Below, piece by piece: positions 37,301-49,900 of a stretch of DNA of 64,000 bases. This stretch comes from Rostratula benghalensis (lineage: Eukaryota > Chordata > Aves > Charadriiformes > Rostratulidae): contig VXAI01000194.1 of NCBI GenBank assembly GCA_013399305.1, positions 248,001-312,000 on the forward strand, read 5' to 3'. The notes beneath the pieces were generated by a model. It saw only the letters and a list, made by a program, of their open reading frames with translations, was not told the origin of the DNA and made no database searches. A program made the translations under genes and the position numbers. The number at the start of each line of letters is the position of its first letter. The stretch's first letter is position 1.

Positions 37301-38904
37301 GTTTTTAGGTTAGAAACCAATTAGCTCCCTTCTGAGACTCTTGAAAGACTGTTCTTCCCCTTCCCGTGCGGGTCTCGCTCTGCTCTGGACTTGCAGACAT
37401 GAAGCAGTAAAGTGAAATTGTTCATAACCGAGGGAAGGAACCACATCTCTTGGCTTGGCTTTGCTTTAAGTACATTTTCTGCAAGATGCCTGTGGTAAGA
37501 AATGCAAATCAGTGACGAGGCACTTGCTTCTGTAAACGGGAGGGTATGAAATGGCTGTGCGGTTCCTGGGAGTCACCGCTGTCCCTGTGTCACTCTGTCC
37601 TGGTCACAGGCTGGTCCCCTGTCCCTCCTGCAGCCTCTCGTGCCCTCTTCCCATCCTGGCCTGGCCAGACACCCCTGAAACCCTGTTTCCAACAGCGCAA
37701 TGTTGCCTCTGGAGGCTTGGGAGCAGGATGCTGTATAAAAAATACACCCTGTCCTTTGGGAAAGATATCCCAATTCTTCCCCAGACTCTGTGCGTTAAAA
37801 AAAAATAACAATGGTTATATAAGGAGTTGTTTAAATTCATAAATCTGCTTACTCTTATGTTCTGCATCTTCCAACAAAAATCCATCAGTGGGTCGTACAT
37901 GGGCCATGGAATGGCCCTGCCTGGCAGTTCCAGAGCTGGCTCAACTTATCTTTGTGAAAAATGAAAGGCATGTCCTATTATAATGACTGCAGAAGGATAG
38001 AGAGGTTTTCTAATTGCTAATCATACTATTTAATTTAAGTCAGATCTTTAGCTGGTATAAATTAGTGATATTCTTCCATACTCCCTTTTCTTGTGTTTCT
38101 GACCGTGCTTACAGTAAGCTGTTAACAGCCTTTCTCGTGTAATGAGGGTTTGTGTTGGGGAACCCAGAATAGGGGTTTTCACTTGAAAAGTGTACAGAAG
38201 GAGCATGACCTCACTGCCTGAAGTTGGTCTTGCAAATAGAGCCTTTAGTCTTCAAATTTCCCTTTGGAAGGTCATAACAGGTAAAAGCTGTGATACACCC
38301 TGAGGAAACTGCAGCCTTTCCACCACGTTCTCTTTCTGCTTTCTTTACTAAGCAGCCATGTTACACTTTATTTTCCTTGTTTCGTGCTCAATAGTACTTA
38401 ATAATATTAATTTGTGTCATTCTTTGAGTTCTAACTAAAGAAGATTTTACATGTACACTAAGGGAGTTGCTTTGTCACCGCAATGTGGGGTTCTGTGGGA
38501 CAGAGCTCCCTGGCTGTTTAGCAGTACTGACACAGCAGCTCTGGGCATGAAGAGACAAATCTGTTATTAATATGTGACTAAGTAGCCCAAGGGTTCGATA
38601 ATGTCTTTCTCCTCGAGGTCACTGGTTCAAATATAACACAAGCTGGAAGCTGAAGTTATTACCGTTTGATGGCTTTTTGTTAGTCTGTGTGAAATTAAGG
38701 TTGCACGTCCTGCACGTTAATGGACTTTCTCTGGGATGTGTCTCAGCTGTGTGCTGGGGAGCTCTCAGGCAGAAAGATGGCCCTTTACCAGTGGGCAAAC
38801 ACTCTGGGCTTTGCTGGTGTCACAGGACTGATGTCAATTATTTGCTGTTTTCAGAGGTGTGATGGTGGGCTCTGTTCTGCTGTCTTTTTTCCCTCTAATG
38901 GGAC

Positions 38905-38931
38905 AAACCAGGCTCACTCAAACCAGGCTCA
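38905..38931 (+). repeat. 12-bp direct repeat
   Basis: AAACCAGGCTCA at 38905-38916 and 38920-38931, with a 15-bp period. A local tandem duplication. Confidence 0.9.
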
Positions 38932-40116
38932 TTAAGGAAACCAAATCATTTTTCCCTGTGAGCTCCCGGACTTGGTAGCAGAGCAAAAACACCATCTCAT
39001 CTCCGTGATGGGAATGGCCATGGCCTCATGCAAGCCCAAGCTGGCGGCTGGCAAGTGCAGAACCTGCCTGCTTCCCTTTATTGCTTTTAATCGGGCGTGC
39101 AACTCTGGTGATTGGGTCTTTAATAAGTGACAAACATCTGATCCGTCCCCCATTCCTCAGGCCTGTCTCGTTGCCTTTCTTGTTACAGCAGGATGATTAC
39201 AGAGCACTTTGTCAATAATCCAGCAAACCCATCATACGGGCGATCAATGGGAGCTGGCTTTGTCCAAACGTGCCTTAGTTGTGTCTGGAGAGTGCCAAGG
39301 GCTGGGATATTGCTTTGCCACTTATCAGGGGACATTTACCTTACAGATATTTCTCTCTGTCTCTTTTGTCTATATAAAATCTATTGTTGCTGATTGGTAT
39401 CTGGGAGCTCTGCCTCCAAAGAAATCCCCTGGGTCCTCTCCTGCCATCCATCAAGTTGCTCTGTGATGAGGGCACTGGTGGACAGGAGCTTAGGACAGGG
39501 CTGTGGATTAGGGACAGAGCCAGGGCATGGGCAGCAGGAGAAGGTCCTTGTCTGTGTCTTGTGGTGGGGATGTTGAAGGGCTGAGACAAGTGGGTGTCCC
39601 CAGGCTCTTGGGAGCAGCACCAGGTGCTCCCTGAGTCTGTGTCACCTGGAGCCTGCACCGTTCCCATGACTCTGAGGAAGAACGTGGAGCTGTGGGATGG
39701 GTCCCCATAAGCATCTTGCTGGTGGTTTTCCTTCCCTGTCAGAAGCACTTACCTGCAGGACCTGGACTGGGAGGAGAGTTGCACATATGAGAAACAGTGG
39801 GACACTGCCAGAGGGTCATTCAGCCCTGGTGACTGCCCCACTGTTATCAGCTGTTGGATTTCTGAGGTTTCCCGGTATAAAGGTTGTGGTGTCACTGCTG
39901 CTTCAGGGTCCAGAGAGCACTTGTAGAAAAGGAAGATACACTAGATTTGATACCCAGAGATGCTGTCCAAGGACAAAGCTGTTTGACCTAAATTCTTCCA
40001 TGTAACGGCAGGGCTTGCAGTAATGAATTCTGTCTTATCTGCGTGATGGGGTTATGATTTGCAGGCATCAAAATCCATGATTCAGTGAATGCTGCTCTAA
40101 ATTTGGGAGGGCAGCT

Positions 40117-40132
40117 AAATAAATAAATAAAA
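40117..40132 (+). repeat. (AAAT)n microsatellite
   Basis: Four AAAT units in tandem within AT-rich unique DNA. Confidence 0.8.
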
Positions 40133-41751
40133 TTTGTCAATGCAGAATAATACACTTGCACATGGTTAGCAATAGCCAGGCAGCTGTATATCACAGCACA
40201 GAATAATGTCAGGTTTTGGAATCGGATAAATTGCAAATAACAATGCGGGCAGCAACTGAACCTTGAGGAATATCAGCAGCTCGGCCACACGAGCCGGCTG
40301 CGAAAAGCCTTTGTTTGGAAGAGAGAGATAGAGACCAGTAAGACAGGAAAAGAACATGGGGAGGGACCAGCAGACCATAAAGCTGTGATCAAGTGCGGGA
40401 GAGATGATAGAAGGCCATGGACAGCCCTGAAAAAATATTAAGAAGCAATAAAATGCAGCATCAGTGGAGATAAGATGATAATTTGTTGTTCTCAGCAGAG
40501 CCATTTGTGCACCAGGGCTCTTCCTAGACTCAGAAGCTGAGCTCGGTTCTGCCTTGCGCCTTGTGCTGTGATTTACACCAGGGCAAAGCAGGAGGAAAAC
40601 CCTCCCACCAGCGAGTATGAGTATTTGTGTGAGTACTTATGTGTGTGTACGTGTTCTGGGGGGAGGCAATCTGCTTTTGGCAGAGGTTAAACTTACCCTG
40701 GAAAGGGCTTGAACATCGTTTCCAAGCTGCTTGAGACCGTGAGGAGTTGTGACATTCGTGACTTCAGTGCAAACGAGGATCAGATCTGCTTTTCCCTAGG
40801 AAAAATGACTTGGCAAGGGGAGATTTGAGAACCCAGTGCCCCAGAACAGCTGGTATGAGAGGTAGTGCTGGTCCACGCAGGTGTGAAGGACACTACATGC
40901 CACACCAATGATGGCTTTTAAAAATCAGGTGAAGGATTTGGAGGGATTTTTGTGTGGTGTGGTGCTTGCTGCTGTGGGCACACACAGCGTTCTCACTGGG
41001 CATGTGCTCCCTTTGTGCCCAGTCACAAGTTTAAGTTCAGTCACAGCGAAAACGTGACAGTTCAAGACACCTTTGACTCACAATTTAAAATGTCACTGGG
41101 TTTGGCTGACCTTTAGAGTCATGATGTTAGACTGAGCGTTGAGCAGGCAGGTGGGTACAAATGTACGTGTACCCAGGGCAGAGCCACCTCCAGGGCTGCA
41201 GGAACCAGCCCGAGGAGGAGGAAGGTGGACAGGAGCCTCTGGAGCTGGGAGGGAAGGAGAGGGAGCAGCTGGGAGCTATCTCTCAACTCCATCTCTGCAT
41301 CCTCTAAATGGCACAGGCATTGTTCAGCAGTTTTCAAAGATGCTGATAACAATGATACAGATCCCTGGTACTTATTAAGCTGATGGCTTTTAAACATTAA
41401 ATCCCAACTATAATTAAATTAACTGAAATTGTTTTTTAAGAAAAAAAAAATTCTAAGCACTCCCCAGTAACATTTAAAAGGTGAGGGAATTGCCTGCAGG
41501 CCTAAGTAAGCATTGCTGCAGATTGCATCCAGGGCTAATTCGGTAGCTAATGACTGGAGTTGGAGTCAGGGGACTGCAGAGGAGGGAGGGATGAGTTTTG
41601 TGACCAGGGAGGATTTTGTGGTGGTGTTGCTGTTTTTCCTGGAAAGGGCTTCCAGGCTGTCCTCCTGCAAAGCTGAGGCATTAGCTTCAGAATGTCATGA
41701 TCATCTTCTTAATCAGGAAGTGACTTTTAAATTTTTTCTTTCTTCCCCCAG

Positions 41752-41812
41752 TTCCAAATAGTTTTATGCAATCCTCCAGCACAGATCTCTCAGAGGAGAG
41801 TCTGTCGATGGG
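41752..41812 (+). other. Exon-like open segment
   Basis: A strong pyrimidine tract (TTTTTTCTTTCTTCCCCCAG, ending 41751) precedes a 61-nt segment followed by GTAGGT. The frame starting CCA at 41754 is open for 19 codons and gives a Ser/Thr/Glu-rich peptide (PNSFMQSSSTDLSEESLSM) of natural composition for a disordered region. A phase-1 start and phase-2 end would be needed. I do not recognise the peptide, and nearby candidate segments do not share compatible phases. The segment may be one exon of a large-intron gene or a chance combination. Confidence 0.25.
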
Positions 41813-42973
41813 GTAGGTATCTAACATGGAAGATTAAGTCTCTTTGGTGCTTTTGGTACTTCCAAGGCTTTCTCACCTCACTCACCATCTGGGTTCTGAC
41901 CCAGCAAAGCTTCAGGACATTCGCTGCTGTACCTGTGTCACTCCCCTGGCCCCTCAAGCCCCTGGGGTCTGCACCTTAATGCAATAAAAGGTACTGGCAG
42001 TGGTGTTGGAGTGTGATGTGAACTCCAAGGCAGTTCTGCCCGACTGGAAAAAATAGCGATTAGGACCTTCAGGGCAGAGCTTTGCAGGAAAAGTGCAGAT
42101 GCAGGGATCTGTGCCTAAATCTGAGCATCCCCAGGGAAGGCACGTGCTCCGGGCTGAACTTGTAAGTTCTCGGGGATGCGTGTGCTGTGTCAGCCTCATG
42201 CTTGTACCTCCACAGAGGGGGGGGATTTAATCTTTGCAGCTTGCTCGAGTAGGTGAGAACAAAAGTGAACATGAATGTTGGAATCTTCAGTTTGTGGCAG
42301 AGGTTCTGAGCTGCAGCACGTGCTTTTGTCAGATCACCTTCTCCAGGATCACCTCGTGCAGAAATTGCTTCTGACTATTCTGGCTTTGAAGATCTGGTTA
42401 AACTACGTTCTGTTTTTAAGGAATTGAAAATGCACTTGTTAATTTAATAGATGTCGTCTTTTGGTTGCAGGATCCATCCCTGTCAGAAACATCACTCCAA
42501 ATTATCTATTGTGGTTGAAAAAATAATTCCAAGACATCTGGATTTGTGCTAATTTTCTTCATACTTCATTACTGGCATGCCCCAAAAAGCAATCCTTTCT
42601 TAATCAGGGCTTGTTTTTCCCGTCAGGTTATTGTTCATCATGATATATGAAGCAACAAGAAGGCATTTTCTTGATTTTCATAAGTTAAGTGAACCGTCCG
42701 CTGCTGACAGCCCTATTAAAACAGAGCAAGTTGAATGTTTAAGTCATAGAGTCTTATATCAAATCTATCACTTTGACAAAGTGGATGTGTTTTCCTTTCC
42801 TCCCACCCTCTGAATTCCTTTCCTGGCTGAATGTTGTACCCATGAGGGGAGGACAGGCAGATGGACAGACACTGCAGGTGACAGACAGACAGGGTCATCG
42901 GGGTCCCAGCACTCAGTTACGATACAGGCTTGGGGGCTTCTGTTCCCCACTTTGATAGCCAAGTAGTTCTTAC
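41813..42973. other. Non-coding unique sequence
   Basis: Nothing is recognised between the two exon-like segments. Frames are under 85 codons. The block 42410-42800 is AT-rich and free of visible repeats. Confidence 0.55.
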
Positions 42974-43064
42974 CTGCTCATTAACACTGTGTTTGGACCA
43001 CTGAAAACTAACGTTTATTCTATTTCCCAGGGTGTGTTTGACACCATGGGCAAGGAAAGGATGG
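42974..43064 (-). other. Exon-like open segment
   Basis: On the minus strand a pyrimidine tract ending AACACAG (the complement of 43065 onward) is followed by 91 nt and then AG plus GTAAGAAC, close to the ideal donor. One minus-strand frame is open for 30 codons after a 1-nt partial codon. The peptide is not recognised. The paired quality of both splice sites is higher than usual for random sequence, but a single isolated candidate cannot establish a gene. Confidence 0.22.
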
Positions 43065-43173
43065 CTGTGTTATGGGAAAAGGGGGAGGGAACATAAGTTC
43101 CTCCTCGTGAAGTGACCTCAGGTGTCTGAACCCCCCAGGCTTTCCCTTTTCTCTTCCTGCTGGCCTTCCTCAG

Positions 43174-43242
43174 ATAAACCTCTCTGCTCTGAGTAGGTTA
43201 TTGCTGCTGCTGGAAAGCAAAGACAGAAAATCCTCTCTTGAG
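43174..43242 (+). other. Exon-like open segment (weak)
   Basis: A 30-nt pyrimidine-rich run ending CCTTCCTCAG precedes 69 nt (23 codons, phase 0 to 0) followed by GTAGGA. The open frame encodes a Leu-rich then basic peptide, not recognised. The donor is weak. It lies 110 bp from the oppositely oriented candidate at 42974-43064, which argues that at least one of the two is fortuitous. Confidence 0.12.
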
Positions 43243-43823
43243 GTAGGAGGGGAAAATGCACTGAAGTCGATAAAGATGCCCCGTATATAAATCTGTAAGT
43301 GTGACACAATAAATCCAAAGTGAGATTTTCTTTTTTTTTGTTTCTTACTGAACAAGTTGCTTTTGTTCTTCAGCTCTGAGTGTCTTCACGCTTCCGTGTT
43401 GTAATTCGGCATAATCTGGCAAAAATTCCAGATACTGATCTAAACTAGAGCAACATCTGGCACTTTATTTAGCATGAGAAGTAAATCAGGAGGGCTGCAG
43501 TATACATCTTTGCTATCGTGTCACTGCTCTGAAATGAGTCATTTTGACTTTCTTATCTGTACCCTGGGAACCTGCATCCTTACATATGGGTTTTATGCAC
43601 TGATGCAGTATGTCAGGGGAAAAAAATATTAGGTAAAAATGAAGAGATTACATCTCTTACCCACCACTTGGTGGTTTCTTCTGTGTTCCTGACCAGTTAA
43701 TGCTGTAAAGTTTATTTCCATTAGTTGTATTATTGCTTTTTATCTGCTTTTCCCCAGGGCACTTACTGTAACGTCAAAGCACCAAATCTATTTTTATGGA
43801 ATTGCCCTGTAAAAAATAAAATT

Positions 43824-43860
43824 AAAAAAAAAAAAGGTCAGCAAGAAAAAAAAAAGGTGA
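43824..43860 (+). repeat. Duplicated A-tract with AGGTCA/AGGTGA ends
   Basis: A12-GGTCA (43824-43840) and A10-GGTGA (43846-43860) form a direct repeat. Each end resembles a nuclear-receptor half-site next to an A-tract. The duplication is clear; the receptor interpretation is only motif resemblance. Confidence 0.7.
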
Positions 43861-43880
43861 TGGATTAGACCTTAAAGCAT

Positions 43881-43900
43881 CAGAACAGATCAGAACAGCT
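43881..43900 (+). repeat. 10-bp tandem repeat
   Basis: CAGAACAGAT is followed directly by CAGAACAGCT, a two-copy duplication with one mismatch. Confidence 0.85.
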
Positions 43901-46900
43901 CCTTAGACTGATTTCTGCCACTAGCTTCATATCAAAATGTTTTGTTCTTTTGTCCCCTGATTTTCCATGGTCTGCTTTATTATTGCTCTTGGTCTAGAGT
44001 GTGTCTAACGCTGTGGTGAGTGTGGTGGAGAGGTGCTGGGGTGGAAGGGGGTGTCTGAGCCAACCCTCCCTGCTCTCGCTTAGTTTTTGCTCATTGGAGT
44101 TTGCCAGTGACCTCTCACAGCCCTGGTGGTGCTGGAGCAGAGGCTGAGCACAGCGTGGTACCATCCTGCCGTGGGTCTTCACAGCCAGCAGAGCCACAGC
44201 CGGAGGAGAAATCTGTGCCGTTGAGTTTCCCTGAAGCACCTTAAGATTTTGCTGCATGTTCCCAGACAATGAGCTTAGGTAACTTAGAGGAAAACAAATC
44301 TCCCTTGAAAACCACATTGGTGGGATTAGCCTAGAAATGGGAAAAGTGATGCTGGGTTCTGGAGTGATGCACAGAGGCAGTGGCTCAGCTGCCCGGTTGT
44401 GTTTCACGTGCGGGGTCGCCAGCAGAGAGGCAATGGTTTGGAACTAAGATCTCAGACTCTGATCGTATGGTTTATTTTCCCCCCAGAATTGTGGGGGTTT
44501 TAAATATTCTTTTCCCAGCAAAGGTCATGCTATCATGGCATCCCAAATAATAACCACATCCAGGAGACACAGCTGCAGTTCATCCCGGCTCCTGGGCAGG
44601 TTGGATGCCAGGGGTGAAATGGGGCAAACGAATGTGTGAATGGTGAGAGCGGTTTTGCAGTGATCAGTTTCCCTTTGGGCTGCACAGTTTATCTACCGCA
44701 GTTTAAAAAGAAAATCATAAAACATTGAACTTGCAAAGCGCAGTGGTACTTGTGGTTTTCCATTTGTCCACGTTTCGGAGGTGTTAAATGTACTGGAACA
44801 CGGCGATACCCACGGAGCACAGCTGTATCCCAGCCTCAGCTCATGAAGGCAATCGGTGCTAAAACCAGGGACTCCAGCCCCTTTCCATGGGTCGTGCCCA
44901 TGGGCTGGGGGTGGTTTAATCCAGGTGAAGGACTGTGCTTTAATCTGAAACTGATTCCCCTTGCTAGAGCTGTCCAGGGTGGAACGACTCCAACCCACAA
45001 AGAGGTCTCAGCCTTCCCATGCTCTGCCACTGCCAAATGCCCTGTGGTTTGGACACCTTTCTCTGAGCGAGGAGCATCTCCACGGGGCTCCAAAGGGGGC
45101 ATTCAGAGGCTCGATTGGATCTCTGAAGCAGGTTATTAATTTTAGATGCCTTACATTTGGCAGCCCAAACCCTGCTGTACATCCCCATTTGACGTCCTTC
45201 TGCTGTCTTGGCTCCAGAAGAGCATTAGCATATTATTTTTTTTTAAAATAAAATTATATATGCCAAAGGCTGAAGTCCTTAACGTGTATGGAACTGATTT
45301 ATAGCATTGCCTGGCAATCTTGAAGCTGTCCAGTGATACCTACCAGCTCTGTTTATGCATTTTTAAACAGAAAGGGAGACAATTTTGCTAATCTGCTGTG
45401 TGGTTTGTTAAAAACTTTAAGCTTTCTTTGGAAATAGCAGCTTTCTGTTACACTTGCAGCTCCCAAGCTTTTCCTGGAATTATTAGCATTTGTCTTGAAG
45501 CTGAAAAGCTTTAAATTCCCAGCGTTCCTTGTGCTGGGCTTTCCTTCCCCCTCTCCTCAGCATGTGTCAGCAGTGGAGGTGACTTTGAGCAGGGTTTGCT
45601 GGGATGGAGAAAGGCAGGTTTTCCTCACAGCGGGCTGAAATCACTGCTCACTCTCTGGAGGAGCCAGCTCCTGTGCCGGGCTCTCCCGTGTGGATGTCAG
45701 AATGTCAGGAGCAGGGGAAGCGAAGGAAATGGGCTGCAGCACAGAGTCAGTTAGAGCTGGAAGCTGGTGTTGACATCTGGCCTTGTTTAGGAGCTTCAGA
45801 GAAGGGATTCTGAAAAGAAATGGAAAAAGATGCTTTCTGTCTTTTTTTTAAGTAGGATAAAACACCTTGAAGACACCATTAAGAAAAGAGCTATTGATGA
45901 TAAAGGCAAATAAAGATGTAGCTGGATCTTTATTCAGCTGGAGAGCTACTAGAGAACCAACAAAGTTGGGTTTGTATTTGAACTTTTCTGTTTCATCTGA
46001 AGGGGCTGGATTTGCGTTGGCTTTGGCTGCAGAGCCGGGTCCTGCGTTACCGCTTCGGGAAAGGGATAAAACACATCGTAACGTGGAGTAACCCAACTGG
46101 TGAGAGAGTGCTCTGACTGTATCTCAGCACGTCCATTTAATCAGATAATCAAATCCTGGCACCTACAACCCTCTTAACAACGGAGACAAAAGTTCAGCCA
46201 GGAATATTAACCCCTTAATTAATAATCCTGACACAGAACTACTCTGCTGTTACCCATTAAGCTTCTGCTGACGTTGATAGAGTACCAGGACATGGTGTAT
46301 GTGGTATTTTCAGTGGAAGTGGTGAATGATGCCTGAGTAGTGCTGGTACGTGGCAGATGTGCTTTCTGGGGTCTTCATCTCCTTTAGCAATTTTCCCAAA
46401 AGTCAGATTTATTCTGTGGTTCTTCTTTGGGGGCTGTTGTCTGACTCTTGCAGATCTGGACCATCAAAGAGGGGTTATACCTTCACTGGCTTCTCTGTGC
46501 CCTTCCAGGTAGCACCAAAGTCTGCCTCAGTCTCCAGATCAGTGGCTTGTCATGGCGAAGGAATCTCCCTTTTGTCAGTGATCTGTGACTCCTGAGGGTG
46601 AAACGAGAAGATGTTCTGCCATCCAGATAAAATCTCTGCTAGGGGAGAGGTAGAAGGCTGTGTGTTCAGAAGGGGTCACTGTGTTAAGTGGAACCTTCTC
46701 CTCACTAAGGGGACACCAAAGAATGAAACAGCCAATTGTGAAAACCTATGTCCCATGTACCATCCCAAAATACCACATACAAATTTTAGATGCACTGAAG
46801 CGTGAGCAATGGGACCAATGATGTGGCTCATGACCTTTAATTGCTTTTGAATTTTCAGATGCTCTAGAGTGTAACGTGGTGAAAGAATGTGACAAAAATG

Positions 46901-46925
46901 TAGTGTTTCATCTCATAAATGATCC

Positions 46926-46947
46926 AGAATGTGGCCTGCCACATTCT
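46926..46947. repeat. 22-bp near-perfect palindrome
   Basis: AGAATGTGGC (46926-46935) and its exact reverse complement GCCACATTCT (46938-46947) are separated by CT. A third AGAATGT copy lies at 46884-46890. The half-site resembles, without exactly matching, the TEAD core GGAATGT. It could also be a chance hairpin. Confidence 0.85.
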
Positions 46948-49900
46948 TTTGCATTAGGATGTCATACTATGTTCTTCTTTGAAATAAGTAAAATTGAGCC
47001 AAAATTTATAATCCAGCTGGCAGCTACTCAGCTGAAATTTTAGGGTGAGTCAAAAATAGAATAAGAATATTGCAAAGAGTCTGCACTGCACCGAAGTCCA
47101 GCTTAGCCCAGGCTGGGTCTCTCATTAGTGTCTCAGAGCTGATGCACCAAGAGCAAAAAGGTTACTCATGAGTAAGTTTTTACTTAACAGAGGAGGATGC
47201 TGTCAGTTAATATTTGATATCATGCACTTGATCCAAGTGGGTCTTAAGCAGTACTGAGGGCCTGTGAAATATTTCTTACAAATATATCTTTTCCACTTCA
47301 CATTCTCTGATAAGGTTGGGTTTGGTTGTGTTTTTTTTTTCAAGCTGTCATGCCATTTCTCCAGACGAAGTACTGGAAGGTAAGGGTGGTTGTTGCTGGA
47401 GGGCAGAGCTGTGTCCCTGTTCAGACAGTGTCAGCGAGCGGGGAGCATCACTTCTAGTGCAAGACCAGGAAAACTCATTGCACGCTGGAGTGAGAGCCTC
47501 TTCCTCTGCTCTTGGGAGATACAGCAGACACAGCTTCCCAGAAGAACGTTGAACTGCAAATGCAAATTCCTACCAAAACTGCATTTTCATGCTGTATCTT
47601 TCATCTTTTGCGTAACTCTCGGTGTCTGTGCCTCTAAGAAACGAATGCTCTCTACCATCCACTAATAGCACAGAAAATCAGGGGAAGAAGAAAGGAAATC
47701 CTTTGTTGTGTCTAAAAAGACAGTCGAAAGCCTGAAAGAGTCACCAGTGCTCCTCTTCTCCAGGTCTTAAAAACAGAGGCTCCTCACTCGGAATAATCCA
47801 TTAAAACGATAAAAGTGTTGCTGCAAACTGGCTGTGATCCCCCTGTTGGGGTGCTATGGGTGACCAGAAATATCTTGACCTGATCACTACACTGGTGTTG
47901 GGATTGGCCAAGATGTATAATTCAGTAAATAACCTTGAGCATAAAAATGAGATTCTACTCCAGAAAACTCTTTAATCTCCCTTGTTTTTATGGATCAGCA
48001 AAGGTGTCAGGAGTTTGACACTCTAGATAATTGAGCTCTTGCATTTAGAGCACAGCCTACAAATAACGGCAACTTTGCTTTGAAATAGTCTTTCTAAACT
48101 TTGGTTTGACAATTAGCATTTCAAAAGGTTGCAAGTATGTAGCTGCCATCGCCTAATGCACAGTTTGAGTCAAATGGAAGGATTAATGGCACAGCACTAA
48201 AAACAGCCGTAACAGTCTCCCTGCCTTGGAAGTGTTCCTGCTCAAAGTCTGGCAGATGAAATCCCGAGTGGTGTGTGGATGGAGCAGAGCTGGCATTGCC
48301 CATCCTCAGCGTGGGGTGGGAGGAAGGGGACATTCACCACCCTGCCCAGACTGGACTTTGCTCCTTTCCACCCTGGAGAAGTGCTGGGAGACATGGGCTT
48401 ACTCCCCTGAGAAAAGCATCGAGGAGTTTCCAGTCTCCAGAGGACTTTGGGCACTTTTTGGCTCAGATGGTAAAACAGCAGCTCCGTCTGCCTCCCGTGC
48501 AGGTGCTGCAGGCAGGGGCTGAGGTGGCCCAGGAGGGAGCTGAGTGATGGGGGCTTTCAGCAGAGCCCATCATTTCTGTGACTCCATGCCCTCAGAAGTC
48601 AGGGATAATGTCAGTATTTGCCATGTTGAGAACAGAGCTGTCAGTGCCAGGTGTTTTATCAACCATCTCTGATGTTGTCAAGGGGATACTTAAGAGGTGA
48701 TCCAAGCAACAGGAATTCTCTGTGAGTGGAGGAGAACAAGAGCTAACACGGCAAACAAGATCCACTCAGTCCCACTCCCGCACTAGGCAGGGATTCAAGG
48801 GTTTATCTTCAAGGGTGTTCACAAACGAATCAATAAAATATGCCAGAAAGGAGGAGTGATGCCTGACCAGGGCTAAAGGCATCTGTATTTCTGCTGGGAG
48901 TATGCAGGGTGACACGTGGCTATTGGTTTGCCATACTGGAGTGTACTGGGCATGGGGACCTGTGCAGGTCCCTGTGGGAATGTGGAGCTGATGCTGGAGC
49001 AGGGCTGCAGAGCTGGGACATCTCCAGGAGGACAATCTGCAGGCTCCTCCTCGGGGTCACCCAATGCAAGGGAGAAATCTTCTTATTCGGGGCTGTTTCT
49101 CCTCTCCTTTAAATGACTGCAAACAACAGGGGTTTTCTTTACAGCTCATTCTTTAATAACTTGGGTTAGTCATAATGAAATCTGTTCTTAGGGTAGAATT
49201 AATATGAGATAGTAATGGTGATTAGGTAATTAGCAGCTACCAAGAGTATTTAACCTTCCTGGTGACAGCGTGTCTGACATCACCTGAGCTCGTGCAGACT
49301 CTGTGAAAAGAATTAACAATTTTAAATTACCCCATTTAAGTTATTAATTATGAAATACAAATGGGCCCAGAAATAATGGCAGTGCTGCGTGGTATCCTGG
49401 TGGGTTTTCCACCTCTGCATATCTTAAATCTATGTATTTTCTGTCTTCCATTTCATTATAAAATTGAAATAGGCTTGCAAGTATCAAAGGACATCTGCTC
49501 TGGTAACCATTGGCTACTCACACTGTTATCCCTGCTTCCATGAACCATCAGCAAGGACAATTTCTTCTTATACTCCCTTTACCTGAAAATTGTTTATACT
49601 GAAATGTTACAGTGGCCAAGTATCTTGATTTTTTTTTTTTTGAGTCCCAACATTTTCCTTTGGAACAATATTCATTTTAATTGGTAATGTGTGGGGTTTG
49701 TTTTTCCTCTTCACACGTGTCACTGCAAGGGGTTATTGAGCTGCAGTGATACCTGAATTGATTTCTTGGCGTTGCGATGTTTCAGCTCCCAGCGCCTGTG
49801 TTCCCCTCATCTGGAACAACAGAGCCTTCTCCTCTGGAGAAACACCACAAAACAGAGCTTCTCCCCCTCCTCCCTGAGCTCTGCTGATGGAGAGATCAAA

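Larger units (their letters stand above)
37301..41751. other. Non-coding unique sequence
   Basis: No gene is recognised. AT-rich unique blocks occur at 37980-38100 and 38370-38460, a 15-bp-period direct repeat at 38905-38931 and an (AAAT)n tract at 40117-40132. The longest frame is 135 codons (minus, 39341-39748) and has no recognisable domain. Confidence 0.6.

Noticed and set aside
3275..43242. The plus-strand exon-like segments as exons of one gene
   Set aside because: Reading phases at 3275, 32766, 41752 and 43174 are not mutually compatible in a simple series, and none of the peptides is recognised as part of a common family.
43535..43595. Possible MIR fragment (TTCTTATCTGTACCC region)
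   Set aside because: Resemblance covers one short motif only, with no supporting core sequence.
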